DNA of 64,000 bases from Nonomuraea roseoviolacea subsp. carminata. GTDB taxonomy: Bacteria > Actinomycetota > Actinomycetes > Streptosporangiales > Streptosporangiaceae. Where the stretch lies: NCBI RefSeq assembly GCF_024172185.1, contig NZ_JAMZEC010000001.1:1488001-1552000 (forward strand), given 5' to 3'. A program made the position numbers and the translations under genes. Below are positions 36,150-46,182 of the stretch, piece after piece; the first letter of the stretch is position 1; each line of letters opens with the position of its first letter. The notes under the pieces were generated by a model. It ran no database searches and was not told the origin of the DNA. It worked only from the letters and a program-made list of their open reading frames with translations.

Positions 36150-36572
36150 TCACCGTGTCCTGGCGGCCTGGAGCTCGGCGCGCAGGGCCGGCGTCAGCGC
36201 CTGGCCGGCCCGGTCGACGAGCAGCGTCATCTGGTAGGCCACCAGACCCATGTCGCAGTCGGGCGCGGCCAGCACGGTGATCACCGAGCCGTCGCTGATC
36301 GCCATGACGATGAGCAGGCCGCGCTGCATCTCGACGACCGTCTGCGTCACGGAGCCGCCCTCGAACACGCGGGACGCGCCCACCGTGAGGCTCAGCAGGC
36401 CGGCGGAGACCGCGGCGAGCTGGTCGGCCCGGTCGGGCGGGAAGCCCTCGGAGCTCGCCAGGCAGAGACCATCGGCCGAGACGACGACCGCGTGGGCGAC
36501 ACCGGGGGTGTTGCGCACGAAGTCCGTGATCAGCCAGTCGAACCGATGCGCCTCGTGGCTCAGCGTTGTCAC
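36150..36572 (-). CDS. cvnB: CvnB4, roadblock/LC7 domain protein
   Basis: 140 residues with PGVAHAVVVSADGLCLA and APDCDMGLVAYQMTL. The GTG at 36572 (TTLSHEAHRFDWLITDF) follows GGGAGG, and the open frame beyond it is cvnA4 shadow. Unlike the other conservons there is a 25-bp gap to cvnA4 rather than an ATGA overlap. Confidence 0.93.
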   Translation of the reverse strand: MTTLSHEAHRFDWLITDFVRNTPGVAHAVVVSADGLCLASSEGFPPDRADQLAAVSAGLLSLTVGASRVFEGGSVTQTVVEMQRGLLIVMAISDGSVITVLAAPDCDMGLVAYQMTLLVDRAGQALTPALRAELQAARTR

Positions 36573-36597
36573 GCGTCCTCCCTGGAAAGACGCTCGC

Positions 36598-39500
36598 TCA
36601 CTCTTGTTCCTCCTGTTCGCGTACTTCCGCCCGTCCCCTTCGCACTCCCTGCTGGAAGCTGGCCATCCGGCTGCGCATCCGGTCAGCCGAGACCGGCGGC
36701 ACCGGCGCCTGCCGCTGCTGCCGCTGGGGCTGCGCGGCCTGCGTACCGGCCGTACCCGGGACCAGGTTGGCCTTGGGGGTGCGTTTGGGCAACCCGGCGG
36801 CGGTGATGCCGCCGAGGCTGGGGTCGCTGGCCGCGGCCGCCGCACGCCATCCGGCGTCCGCGGCCGTTCGCCACGCTTCCTCCCCAGAGACTACGGCTTG
36901 CGATGGGTTGTGCTCATCTCGGCCGGGCGCCGGCGACGCCTGCTCCCCGAGCGGACGGCGGAACCAGGCCGACTCCACCGACGCGAAGATCGGCAGGTAC
37001 TCCTCCTGGTCCTTGTCCATCGGGGAGACGTCCACCGAGGGCGGAGCCTCCGGTCTGCGCACGTCAGCGGTGCTGTAACCCGAGGCGGGCGGCGGCGTCT
37101 GGAACGCGCCATTACCACTTGCCGGGGCCGGGAAGCCCTCGCGGCTGGGGAAGCCCTCACGGCTCGGGAACTCGTCACGACTGGGGAAGGCGTCGCGGCT
37201 CGGGAAGGCGTCCCTGCGCGGCAGGGCCTCGCGCCGGGGCGGGTTCTCCCTGCGCGGCGGACCTTCGACGCCCGGGGCCGACGGGAAGCCGCCCGTCGCC
37301 TCCTGGCCGGGATAGGACGGGAAGCCGCCCGGCCCCTCGGGGCTCGGGTACGACGGGAAGCCGCCGGGCGCGTCCTGGCCGGGGTGGGACGGGTAGCCGC
37401 CGGGCGCGTCCGGGCTCGGGTACGACGGGAAGCCGCCGGTGTCGTACGAGGGCTGGCGCAGCGCGCCGCCGTCGGTGTCGGCGGTGAACGGGACGCCGGG
37501 GCGGCCGGTGCCGCTGTCCGGGGTGCCGTTGCCGGAGGTGCCGTAGGCGTCGAGGCTGCCGAACGAGCGGAAGGTGCCGTTCTGCGCCGGTGTGCCCTGC
37601 CGGCCGCCGTTCGCGCCGGGACCGCCCACGCCGCTGCCCGCCAGCGCGGGACCGCCGAGACCGGGCCCACCGAGACCGGGCCCGCCGACGCCGGGAGTGG
37701 TCAGGCCGGAGCCGCCGAAACCGGGGCCGCGCGGCGCGGAGGCGGAGGCGGAGGCCGCCGGTTCGCCGCCGAAGGCGGGACGCTGCGGCAGCGGCTGCTG
37801 GGTGCCGTCGGGGATGAGCGCCGGCGGCAGCAGCACCATGGCGATCAGGCCGTTGCCGTCGCCCTTGCGGAGCTGGACGCGGATGCCGTGGCGCAGGGCC
37901 AGGCGGCCGACCACGAACAGGCCCATGCGCCGGGAGACCGACACGTCCACGACGGGCGGCTCGGCGAGGCGGCGGTTGGCCTCGGCCAGCTCCTCCTCGG
38001 TCATGCTGATGCCGGCGTCGGTCACCGACAGCAGGGCGCCGCCGCCCTCGATGAGGCTGCTGGTCACGGAGACCTGGGCGTTGCTCGGGGAGAACTGCAG
38101 GGCGTTCTCGACCAGCTCGGCGACGAGGTGGACGAGGTCGTTGGCGGCGCTGCCGACCACCGCGGTGGCGCGGTGGACCTTCACCTGGACGCGCTCGTAC
38201 CCCTCGACCTCGGAGAGCGCGGCGCGCACGACGTCCACGAGCTTGGCCGGCTGGCTGCGCCGCCGGGAGGGCTCGTGGCCGGCGAGGACCAGCAGGTTCT
38301 CGGAGTTGCGGCGCATGCGGGTGGCCAGGTGGTCGAGCTTGAACAGGTCGGCGAGGCGGGCGCCGTCCTGCTCGCCCTTCTCCAGGCCGTCGATGAGCGA
38401 GATCTGCCGCTCGACCAGCGTCTGGGTGCGGCGCGAGAGGTTGACGAACATCGAGCTGATGTTGCCGCGCAGCTCGGCCTCCTCGCCCGCCAGCCGGACG
38501 GCCTGCCGGTGGACCTGGTCGAACGCCTTGGCCACCTCGCCGATCTCGTCGTTGCCCTCGACGCCGATCGGCCGCACCTCGGGCACCACGTCGCCGTTCA
38601 GGCGGAGCTTGCGGACGACGTCCGGCAGGCGGAAGCCGGCGACCTCCAGGGCCTCGGTGCGCAGGCGGCGCAGCGGGGTGACCATGGAGCGGGCGATGGC
38701 GACGGTGAGCAGCGCCACGAGCAGCAGCAGCGCGAGGATCAGGACACCGGCGATGACCGCGTTGCGGATCTCGGCGTCACGCAGCTCGGTGCCGCGCAGG
38801 GCCACCTTCTTGCTGATGTCCTCCTCCACCGAGTGGAGGGCGTCGATCGTGGCGGCGTTGTCGTTGAACCACTGGTCGGTGGGCGAGACCTTGCGGTCGG
38901 TGGAGGCGAGCAGGTTCTGCCGGATGCGGACGCCGGGCGCCTTGCCGCTGGCCAGCGTGACGGCGCGGGACTTGATCAGCTCGGTGTTGTAGTACTCGGG
39001 CCGGGTCAGCGCCTTCTGGAGCTGGATGGCGACCTGCGGGCCGGCCTCCTGGCCGACGGTGGCCATGTCGGAGCGCTGGGCCGCGTTGGAGGCGATGAAG
39101 CGCTCGACCTCCTTGGAGTCCATGCTGCCCGGCTGGTAGAAGCCCTTGATGAGCTGGACCCGCTGGCGGGAGACCTCCTCCTTGGCGCGGGCGAGCGCGC
39201 TCAGGGCGCGGAACTGGCCGATGATCTGCGAGTCGTCGCTGAGCAGGCTCAGCTCGTCGTGCAGGCGCAGCAGCGTGTCGAGCAGGGTGTTGTAGCGGGT
39301 GGTGTCGCGCTGGCCCTCGGCGCGGGTCCGGACGAGCTGCCTGATGTCGAGGCGGGCCCGCCGGACGACGTCGAGCACGCGCACGCCGTACGAGTCGTCC
39401 ATGGCGTCCATGTCGGCCGTCACGGTGGAGACGAGCTTGTCGACGGCGGCCTTGCGCTCGGCGTACGGCTTGGCCAGCTTCTTGCGCTGGGCGCCGGAGA

Positions 39501-39789
39501 CGGCCATCCAGCCGCCCGTGTCGCGCTCCATGCCCAGGGCCTGGACCAGGTCGCGGATGTGTCCCGCGTCCTCGGCGGCCCGGATGGTGCGCTCGTAGTC
39601 GTTGATGCTCTGGATCGACCCGACCACGCGGGCGCCCCCCAGCGCCACGCAGACGACGGTGGGAACGAGGATGAGGGCGGTCAGACGCCATCTCACGCGC
39701 CAGTTGCGCAGTCCGATCCGGGGCGACAGGGATCGCCTGTCGCGCGCCCGTCCGGCGGCCTGGCCGCTGTCGGAGTTCCCCGTAGTCAC
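36598..39789 (-). CDS. cvnA: CvnA4, conservon sensor histidine kinase
   Basis: 1,063 residues. TM1 at about 30-50 (WRLTALILVPTVVCVALGGA), NIT-like extracytoplasmic domain, TM2 (IAGVLILALLLLVALLTVAIA), HAMP, KLDHLATRMRRN, HATPase (ELVENALQFSP, DAGISM in place of DAGIGM), then a tail of over 350 residues. The tail has a Gly/Pro-rich part and about five 12-residue repeats of the type GGFPSYPSPEGP (36 bp, about 37280-37445), then short RREA/SRDAFP repeats. The GTG at 39789 follows GAGGGG. In DAGISM the second Gly of the ATP-lid motif is Ser, so ATP binding may be altered. Confidence 0.92.
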   Translation of the reverse strand: MTTGNSDSGQAAGRARDRRSLSPRIGLRNWRVRWRLTALILVPTVVCVALGGARVVGSIQSINDYERTIRAAEDAGHIRDLVQALGMERDTGGWMAVSGAQRKKLAKPYAERKAAVDKLVSTVTADMDAMDDSYGVRVLDVVRRARLDIRQLVRTRAEGQRDTTRYNTLLDTLLRLHDELSLLSDDSQIIGQFRALSALARAKEEVSRQRVQLIKGFYQPGSMDSKEVERFIASNAAQRSDMATVGQEAGPQVAIQLQKALTRPEYYNTELIKSRAVTLASGKAPGVRIRQNLLASTDRKVSPTDQWFNDNAATIDALHSVEEDISKKVALRGTELRDAEIRNAVIAGVLILALLLLVALLTVAIARSMVTPLRRLRTEALEVAGFRLPDVVRKLRLNGDVVPEVRPIGVEGNDEIGEVAKAFDQVHRQAVRLAGEEAELRGNISSMFVNLSRRTQTLVERQISLIDGLEKGEQDGARLADLFKLDHLATRMRRNSENLLVLAGHEPSRRRSQPAKLVDVVRAALSEVEGYERVQVKVHRATAVVGSAANDLVHLVAELVENALQFSPSNAQVSVTSSLIEGGGALLSVTDAGISMTEEELAEANRRLAEPPVVDVSVSRRMGLFVVGRLALRHGIRVQLRKGDGNGLIAMVLLPPALIPDGTQQPLPQRPAFGGEPAASASASAPRGPGFGGSGLTTPGVGGPGLGGPGLGGPALAGSGVGGPGANGGRQGTPAQNGTFRSFGSLDAYGTSGNGTPDSGTGRPGVPFTADTDGGALRQPSYDTGGFPSYPSPDAPGGYPSHPGQDAPGGFPSYPSPEGPGGFPSYPGQEATGGFPSAPGVEGPPRRENPPRREALPRRDAFPSRDAFPSRDEFPSREGFPSREGFPAPASGNGAFQTPPPASGYSTADVRRPEAPPSVDVSPMDKDQEEYLPIFASVESAWFRRPLGEQASPAPGRDEHNPSQAVVSGEEAWRTAADAGWRAAAAASDPSLGGITAAGLPKRTPKANLVPGTAGTQAAQPQRQQRQAPVPPVSADRMRSRMASFQQGVRRGRAEVREQEEQE

Positions 39790-39920
39790 TGCTTCCGCTA
39801 CCCCTCAATCAATCCCGTGGTCCACGGGCTCTAGGACGTCCACAAGGTATCCGCAGCGTGAGACTAAATACGCAAATCGGATGCAATCGTTACATATGTG
39901 ACCCGTCCGTCGTGAGTGGT

Positions 39921-42146
39921 CTAGCGCAGTGCCGCCAGCACCAGATCACGGACCTGGCCTCGCTGCGCGTCGTCACTAAGAGGACGTCCGGCGCGATCGA
40001 CCACGTAGAAGACGTCCACCGCCTCCGCGCCGAGAGTCTCCACGCGAGCAGCTCTCACGTCAAGACCGCACTCCCCGAACGCCCGTCCGATGCGCCACAG
40101 GAGTCCCGGCCTGTCATGGGCCCTGACTTCGACCACCGTGGCGGTCGCCGAGGCGTCGTCCACCAAGGTCACACGGGGTGGAGCCACCGGAACGCGAGCC
40201 GCCCTCACATACCGGTTCCGACGGGCCAGCCGTTGCTCGATGTCAAGACGGCCTGCAAGGACGAGCCGCAGGTCGGCTTCCAGCGTCGCGGGATCGGGCG
40301 GCGAGCCGTACTCCGGGACGACCGAGAACTCGATCACGGCCGTGGACCCCGCGGAGGCCGCCGACGCCGACCGGACGATCATCCGGTGCGCGGCGAGCAC
40401 GCCCGCGGCGCTCCACAGCAGCCCGACCCGGTCGGGGGCGACCACGGTGACCGCTCCCCCGTTGACGCGCACGGCGCCGCCTCCGTGGCGGGCCAGGGCG
40501 GCCTGCTCGGACGACAGGGAGGGCGCCCTGGGCGGCGGCGAGCCCGACAGGACGGAACGGACGCGGCGCACCAGATCGGCGACCAGGCCGGCCTTCCAGG
40601 CGTTCCAGGCGGCCGGCCCGGTGGCGTGGCCGTCGGCGACCGCGAGGGCCGCCAGCAGGTCCAGCACCTCCCGGGAGCCGACCGTGCCCGCGACCTTCTC
40701 GATCGTCACGGGGTCGTCGAGGTCGCGCCGGGTCGCCGTCTCGGGCAGCAGGAGATGGTGGCGCACCACCGTGGCCAGGATCTCCCCGTCCGCGGGCGGC
40801 AGGCCGATGCGGGCGGCGATGTCGCGCACCACGACCTCGCCCGTCGCCGAGTGGTCGCCGGGCCAGCCCTTGCCGATGTCGTGCAGCAGCGCCGCGATCA
40901 GCAGCAGGTCGGGCCGCGACACCTCACGCGTGTGACTGGCGGCGTTCGCCGCGGCCTCGATGAGGTGCCGGTCGACGGTGAAGCGGTGGATGGGGTTGCG
41001 CTGGGGCCGGTGCCGCACCCTTTCCCAGTCAGGAAGAATCTTGACAAGGATGCCGGCCTGGTCGAGCTCCTCCCAGACGGGCACGGCCGCGCGGCCGGCA
41101 CCGAGGATCGACACCAGCGCGCCGCGGGCCTCGTCCGGCCACGGCACCGGCAGCGGAGGCGACTGAGCTGCGAGGACGGACATCGTCGCGGGCGCCAGCG
41201 GCAGGCCCGAGTCGGCCGCCGCGGCGGCGGCGCGCAGCACCAGCAGCGGGTCCTTGCGGGGGTCGGCGCCGCGGGCCAGCACCACCTCGCCGCCGTGCTC
41301 GACGACGCCGTCGGCCAGCGGCCGACGGCCGCGAGGGGCCGGTCCTGACACGAGCCTGTCAACCGTGCGCCAGGTGACGTCGAACGCGTGGGAGATCGTC
41401 CGGCCCGCCTCCGCGAGCCGGCGCATCAGCGTCTCGGCGTCGAGCAGGCCGAGCAGCCCGGCGACGGCCTCCTGCTCCTGCAGCACGAGCCGGTCGGCTC
41501 CCCGGGCGGTGACGACGTGCAGCGCGTGCCGCACGTCCAGGATGAACTCGTACGCCTCACGGGCCCGCGGCCCCGGCGCCGAGGCCACCCAGGCCGCGGC
41601 CACGGCCTGCATGGCCTGCAGGTCGCGCAGGCCGCCGCGGCCGTCCTTGAGGTCGGGTTCGAGGCGGAAGGCGACCTCGCCGCTGGTCTGGGCCCGCTTG
41701 TCGGCCGCCTCGCGCAGCTCGCCGAGCCGGCGCCGGGAGTCGGCGCGCCACTCGGCCAGCACCGCCTCCCTGGCCTTGCGCGTCAGCTCCGGGTCTCCGG
41801 CCACGTGCCGGGCCTGGATGAGGCCGAGGACCGCCTTCAGGTCGTCGCGGGCGACCGCGACGGCCTCCTCGACGGTGCGCACCGAGTGGTCGAGGCCGAC
41901 GCCGGAGTCCCAGACGGGGTACCAGACGCGGTCGGCGATTCTGCCGACGTCGTCGCGGCCCGCGTGCAGCAGCACCAGGTCGAGGTCGCTGCCCGGGGCC
42001 AGTTCGCCGCGTCCCAGACTGCCGACGGCGACCAGGGAGACGCCGTCGCCGTCGCTCGCCGTGCGGAAGAGGTCCTTCAGCCAGCGGTCCGTGTCCGCGG
42101 CCCGCTCCTTGCGCGCCGCGGCGTACGAGCGAGCTTCTCCCCTCAA
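39921..42146 (-). CDS. glnD: [Protein-PII] uridylyltransferase/adenylyltransferase GlnD
   Basis: 741 residues. The nucleotidyltransferase motif GSLGRGELAPGSDLDLVLL (about 43-61) carries the metal-binding Asp pair. A central HD domain (LLHDIGKGWPGDHSATG) removes the nucleotide. Two C-terminal ACT domains bind glutamine (VAPDRVGLLWSAAGVLA and VRAHDRPGLLWRIGRAF). In actinomycetes GlnD adenylylates the PII protein GlnK in nitrogen shortage. The TTG start at 42146 has GAGGGG upstream. It is read behind amtB-glnK, with 295 bp of repeat-bearing spacer between. Confidence 0.93.
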   Translation of the reverse strand: MRGEARSYAAARKERAADTDRWLKDLFRTASDGDGVSLVAVGSLGRGELAPGSDLDLVLLHAGRDDVGRIADRVWYPVWDSGVGLDHSVRTVEEAVAVARDDLKAVLGLIQARHVAGDPELTRKAREAVLAEWRADSRRRLGELREAADKRAQTSGEVAFRLEPDLKDGRGGLRDLQAMQAVAAAWVASAPGPRAREAYEFILDVRHALHVVTARGADRLVLQEQEAVAGLLGLLDAETLMRRLAEAGRTISHAFDVTWRTVDRLVSGPAPRGRRPLADGVVEHGGEVVLARGADPRKDPLLVLRAAAAAADSGLPLAPATMSVLAAQSPPLPVPWPDEARGALVSILGAGRAAVPVWEELDQAGILVKILPDWERVRHRPQRNPIHRFTVDRHLIEAAANAASHTREVSRPDLLLIAALLHDIGKGWPGDHSATGEVVVRDIAARIGLPPADGEILATVVRHHLLLPETATRRDLDDPVTIEKVAGTVGSREVLDLLAALAVADGHATGPAAWNAWKAGLVADLVRRVRSVLSGSPPPRAPSLSSEQAALARHGGGAVRVNGGAVTVVAPDRVGLLWSAAGVLAAHRMIVRSASAASAGSTAVIEFSVVPEYGSPPDPATLEADLRLVLAGRLDIEQRLARRNRYVRAARVPVAPPRVTLVDDASATATVVEVRAHDRPGLLWRIGRAFGECGLDVRAARVETLGAEAVDVFYVVDRAGRPLSDDAQRGQVRDLVLAALR

Positions 42147-42240
42147 GACGTCCCCTCTTCGGGCTCCGTCCGGACGCCCTCGTCTCGCTTGCCGATCTGC
42201 CGGGGCATGCCGATCCGCCGTGACATGCCCGTCCGTCCTG

Positions 42241-42380
42241 ACCTTGCCGGTGTGCCGTGCCGCTTGCCGGTGTGCCGTGGCGCTCGCCGGTGTGCCGTGG
42301 CGCTCGCCGGTGTGCCGTGGCGCTCGCCGGTGTGCCGTGGCGCTCGCCGGTGTGCCGTGGCGCTCGCCGGTGTGCCGTGG
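42241..42380. repeat. Seven 20-bp tandem repeats between glnK and glnD
   Basis: Seven contiguous units of CGCTCGCCGGTGTGCCGTGG type fill half of the 295-bp spacer; the first two carry one or two changes and the last five are identical. No unique spacers lie between units, so this is a minisatellite, not a CRISPR. It lies inside the presumed amtB-glnK-glnD transcript and could alter read-through into glnD. Confidence 0.9.
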
Positions 42381-42441
42381 CGCCTGGCGGTCCGGCGCGG
42401 ATGTGCGCGTCCGCGCGTCCGCGCCGGACCGGCGCTCGCGC

Positions 42442-44090
<1,649 letters not shown>

Positions 44091-44140
44091 GACGCGACCC
44101 TCCTTACATATGACGTGTGGCCACAGCGTGTTCGTCCGCG

Positions 44141-44178
44141 GTTTCATGGCTCGACCAGGCGTGTTTCACATTCGTGAA
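44141..44178 (-). promoter_or_regulatory. Four-part GlnR box upstream of amtB
   Basis: Read on the minus strand: TTCAC, N6, GAAAC, N6, GGTCG, N6, GAAAC. All three spacers are exactly six bases, as in the known actinomycete GlnR operator (gTnAC-N6-GaAAC twice). The plus-strand half-sites are at 44141-44145, 44152-44156, 44163-44167 and 44174-44178. A further pair of GAAAC half-sites spaced by six bases lies just upstream. GlnR should activate amtB here. Confidence 0.82.
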
Positions 44179-44252
44179 TCTCGCCTCAGTGGTGTTTCGC
44201 GGTTGTTTCGGGCTTTTCACACCCCACGTTCCGGATGTGCCGGGCACTACAC

Positions 44253-44271
44253 TTAGGGTTGCCTTACCTAA
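44253..44271. promoter_or_regulatory. Iron box (DtxR/IdeR/DmdR-type operator)
   Basis: The 19-bp sequence TTAGGGTTGCCTTACCTAA is a near-perfect match to the actinobacterial iron box, TTAGGTTAGGCTAACCTAA. It ends 17 bp before the ATG of the siderophore-binding lipoprotein. Iron-loaded repressor bound here would shut the gene off in iron-replete cells. Confidence 0.92.
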
Positions 44272-44288
44272 ACGATCAAGGAACCCAC

Positions 44289-45215
44289 ATGCGTCTCCGC
44301 CTGGCCGCCGCGGCCCTGCTCCCCCTGCTCGCCCTCACCGCCTGCGGCGCCTCCACCCCATCCCAGGACTCCGGTCCGACCCGGACGGTCAAGCACGCCA
44401 TGGGCGAGACGAAGGTCCCGGCGGAGCCGAAGCGGGTCGTGGTGCTCGACACCGACAAGCTCGACACGATGGTGTCGCTCGGCCTGACGCCGGTGGGCGC
44501 GGCGCAGGCGGCCGAGAGCCAGGCGTGGCCGAAGTACCTGGGCTCCGCCCTGGCGGCCACCAAGCCCGTGGGCACGCTCCAGCAGCTCAACCTCGAAGCC
44601 ATCATGGCACTCAAGCCCGACCTGATCCTCGGCACCAAGTTCCGCCAGGCCGCCTTCTACGACAAGCTCAGCAAGATCGCGCCCACGGTGTTCACCGAGA
44701 AGGTCGGCGTCACCTGGAAGCAGAACTTCCTGCTCGACGCCGAGGCCCTGGGCAGGAAGGAGCGGGCCGCCGAGCTGCTGTCGGCCTACGAGGCGCGGGC
44801 CAAGCAGGTCGGCGCCAAGTTCACCGCGCTGAAGGTGAGCATCGTCCGCTTCATGCCGACGGAGATCCGCATGTACGGTCCCGAGTCGTTCAGCGGCATC
44901 GTCGTCGGCGACGCGGGCATCCCGCGGCCCGAGACGCAGATGCTGGCCGGCCAGGCCGACAAGCGCTTCGGCAAGCTCAGCCAGGAGAACATCGCCCAGG
45001 CCGACGCCGACGCCGTCTTCTACAGCGCGTACGGCGAGGCCGCGGCCAAGAGCCAGGCGGCGGTGACCGGCGGGCCGCTGTGGAAGAACCTCGCGGCCGT
45101 CAAGGCGGGGCACGCCTACAACGTGGACGACGAGATCTGGATGCTGGGCATCGGGGTCACGGCCGCCGGCAAGATCCTCGACGACCTCGACAGCCACCTG
45201 ACCCCGCTCGTCTGA
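44289..45215 (+). CDS. Iron-siderophore-binding lipoprotein (FecB/FhuD type)
   Basis: A 308-residue lipoprotein with lipobox LTAC. The helical-backbone binding fold of cluster A-2 ABC importers is seen in KRVVVLDTDKLDTMVSLGLTPVGA, the LNLEAIMALKPDLILG hallmark, and the C-terminal WKNLAAVKAGHAYNV. It binds a ferric siderophore on the cell surface. AAGGA precedes the ATG at 44289. The iron box directly upstream supports the role. No permease or ATPase gene adjoins it, so it must use a transporter encoded elsewhere. Confidence 0.92.
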   Translation: MRLRLAAAALLPLLALTACGASTPSQDSGPTRTVKHAMGETKVPAEPKRVVVLDTDKLDTMVSLGLTPVGAAQAAESQAWPKYLGSALAATKPVGTLQQLNLEAIMALKPDLILGTKFRQAAFYDKLSKIAPTVFTEKVGVTWKQNFLLDAEALGRKERAAELLSAYEARAKQVGAKFTALKVSIVRFMPTEIRMYGPESFSGIVVGDAGIPRPETQMLAGQADKRFGKLSQENIAQADADAVFYSAYGEAAAKSQAAVTGGPLWKNLAAVKAGHAYNVDDEIWMLGIGVTAAGKILDDLDSHLTPLV

Positions 45216-45234
45216 GCGTTCCCCGGGTCCCGCG

Positions 45235-46170
45235 TCAGGGAACGCGCAGCCGCACCGGGTCGCCCTTCGCGACCCGGCCGGGGCGCAGCACGCGGGCGTA
45301 CGCGCCCGCGCACGGCTGGGGCGCCATGCCGAGCGCGGACACCTGGTTGTGCCGGGCCGGGACGCGCAGGGCGTCCACGTCCCGGGGAAGCACGCCGTGG
45401 GCGAGCGTCGGCACGGCGCACCGGGGCGTGGGGGCGATGACCGCCAGCACCACCTCATCACCGACGAGCAGCTCGGCCCCCACCCAGCCGTTCTCCACGA
45501 ACCCGCCCGGCACCGCCGCCCCGGACCCGTCCAACGCCACGGACCCACCGAGCGCCGCCGCCACGGACCCATCCGACGCCACGGGCCCGCCCAACCCCGC
45601 CGCCCCGGGCCCGCCCAACCCCGCCGCCCCGGGCCCGCCCAACGCCGCCGCCCCGGGCCCGTCCGGCGCCGGTTCGATCACCAGGTTCGGGCGGTAGCGG
45701 TCGGCCTCGACCGTGCCGCGCGGGCCGAGCGCGCCGATCCGGGCGAGGGTCGAGGCCGCGATCAGGTGGACGGGCGCGAAGTCGAGGAACGTCCCGGGAG
45801 CCGCGCCGCCGAGCCGCCCCACCGTGTGGCCGACCTCGGCCTCGACGCCCCGCTCCAGCACCTCCTCCGGCACCGACCGCTCCAGCTCGGCCCCCTCGGG
45901 CGGTGACTCCACGAGCCGCACCCGGCGTCCGAGCAGCGCCGACAGCTCGGCGTCGCCCGGCGGGCGGGTGCCGTCGAGGGTGAGCAGCGCGCGCCAGAGG
46001 CGGGGGCTCTTCGCGCTGGCGATCCGGCCGGTGGCCACGTCCAGCACGGCCCGGCGCCGGTCGCCGCGGAGCCCGCGTTCGCCGAGCTCGGCGGCGTCGA
46101 GGTCCTCGCCCAGCATCGACTTGACCGGGTAGCGGCGCAGCCGCCCCACCGTGCCCAGCAGCTCACTCAC
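45235..46170 (-). CDS. MOSC-domain protein with Gly/Ala repeat insertion
   Basis: 311 residues. The N-terminal beta-barrel (LRRYPVKSMLGEDL) and a MOSC domain (RYRPNLVIE; CAVPTLAHG) place it with molybdenum-cofactor sulfurase C-terminal-like proteins, which handle pyridoxal-independent sulfur/Moco chemistry. Between them, residues about 167-222 are a low-complexity insert with eight-residue repeats GGPGAAGL (24-bp units at about 45590-45665), absent from ordinary MOSC proteins and probably a surface loop. GTG start at 46170. It converges on the siderophore-binding gene and follows the CGNR gene by 12 bp in the same direction. Confidence 0.82.
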   Translation of the reverse strand: MSELLGTVGRLRRYPVKSMLGEDLDAAELGERGLRGDRRRAVLDVATGRIASAKSPRLWRALLTLDGTRPPGDAELSALLGRRVRLVESPPEGAELERSVPEEVLERGVEAEVGHTVGRLGGAAPGTFLDFAPVHLIAASTLARIGALGPRGTVEADRYRPNLVIEPAPDGPGAAALGGPGAAGLGGPGAAGLGGPVASDGSVAAALGGSVALDGSGAAVPGGFVENGWVGAELLVGDEVVLAVIAPTPRCAVPTLAHGVLPRDVDALRVPARHNQVSALGMAPQPCAGAYARVLRPGRVAKGDPVRLRVP

Positions 46171-46182
46171 GCGAAGATCCTC

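Noticed and set aside
42241..42380. Seven 20-bp repeats as a CRISPR array
   Set aside because: The units touch each other with no unique spacers, and no cas genes are in the window.
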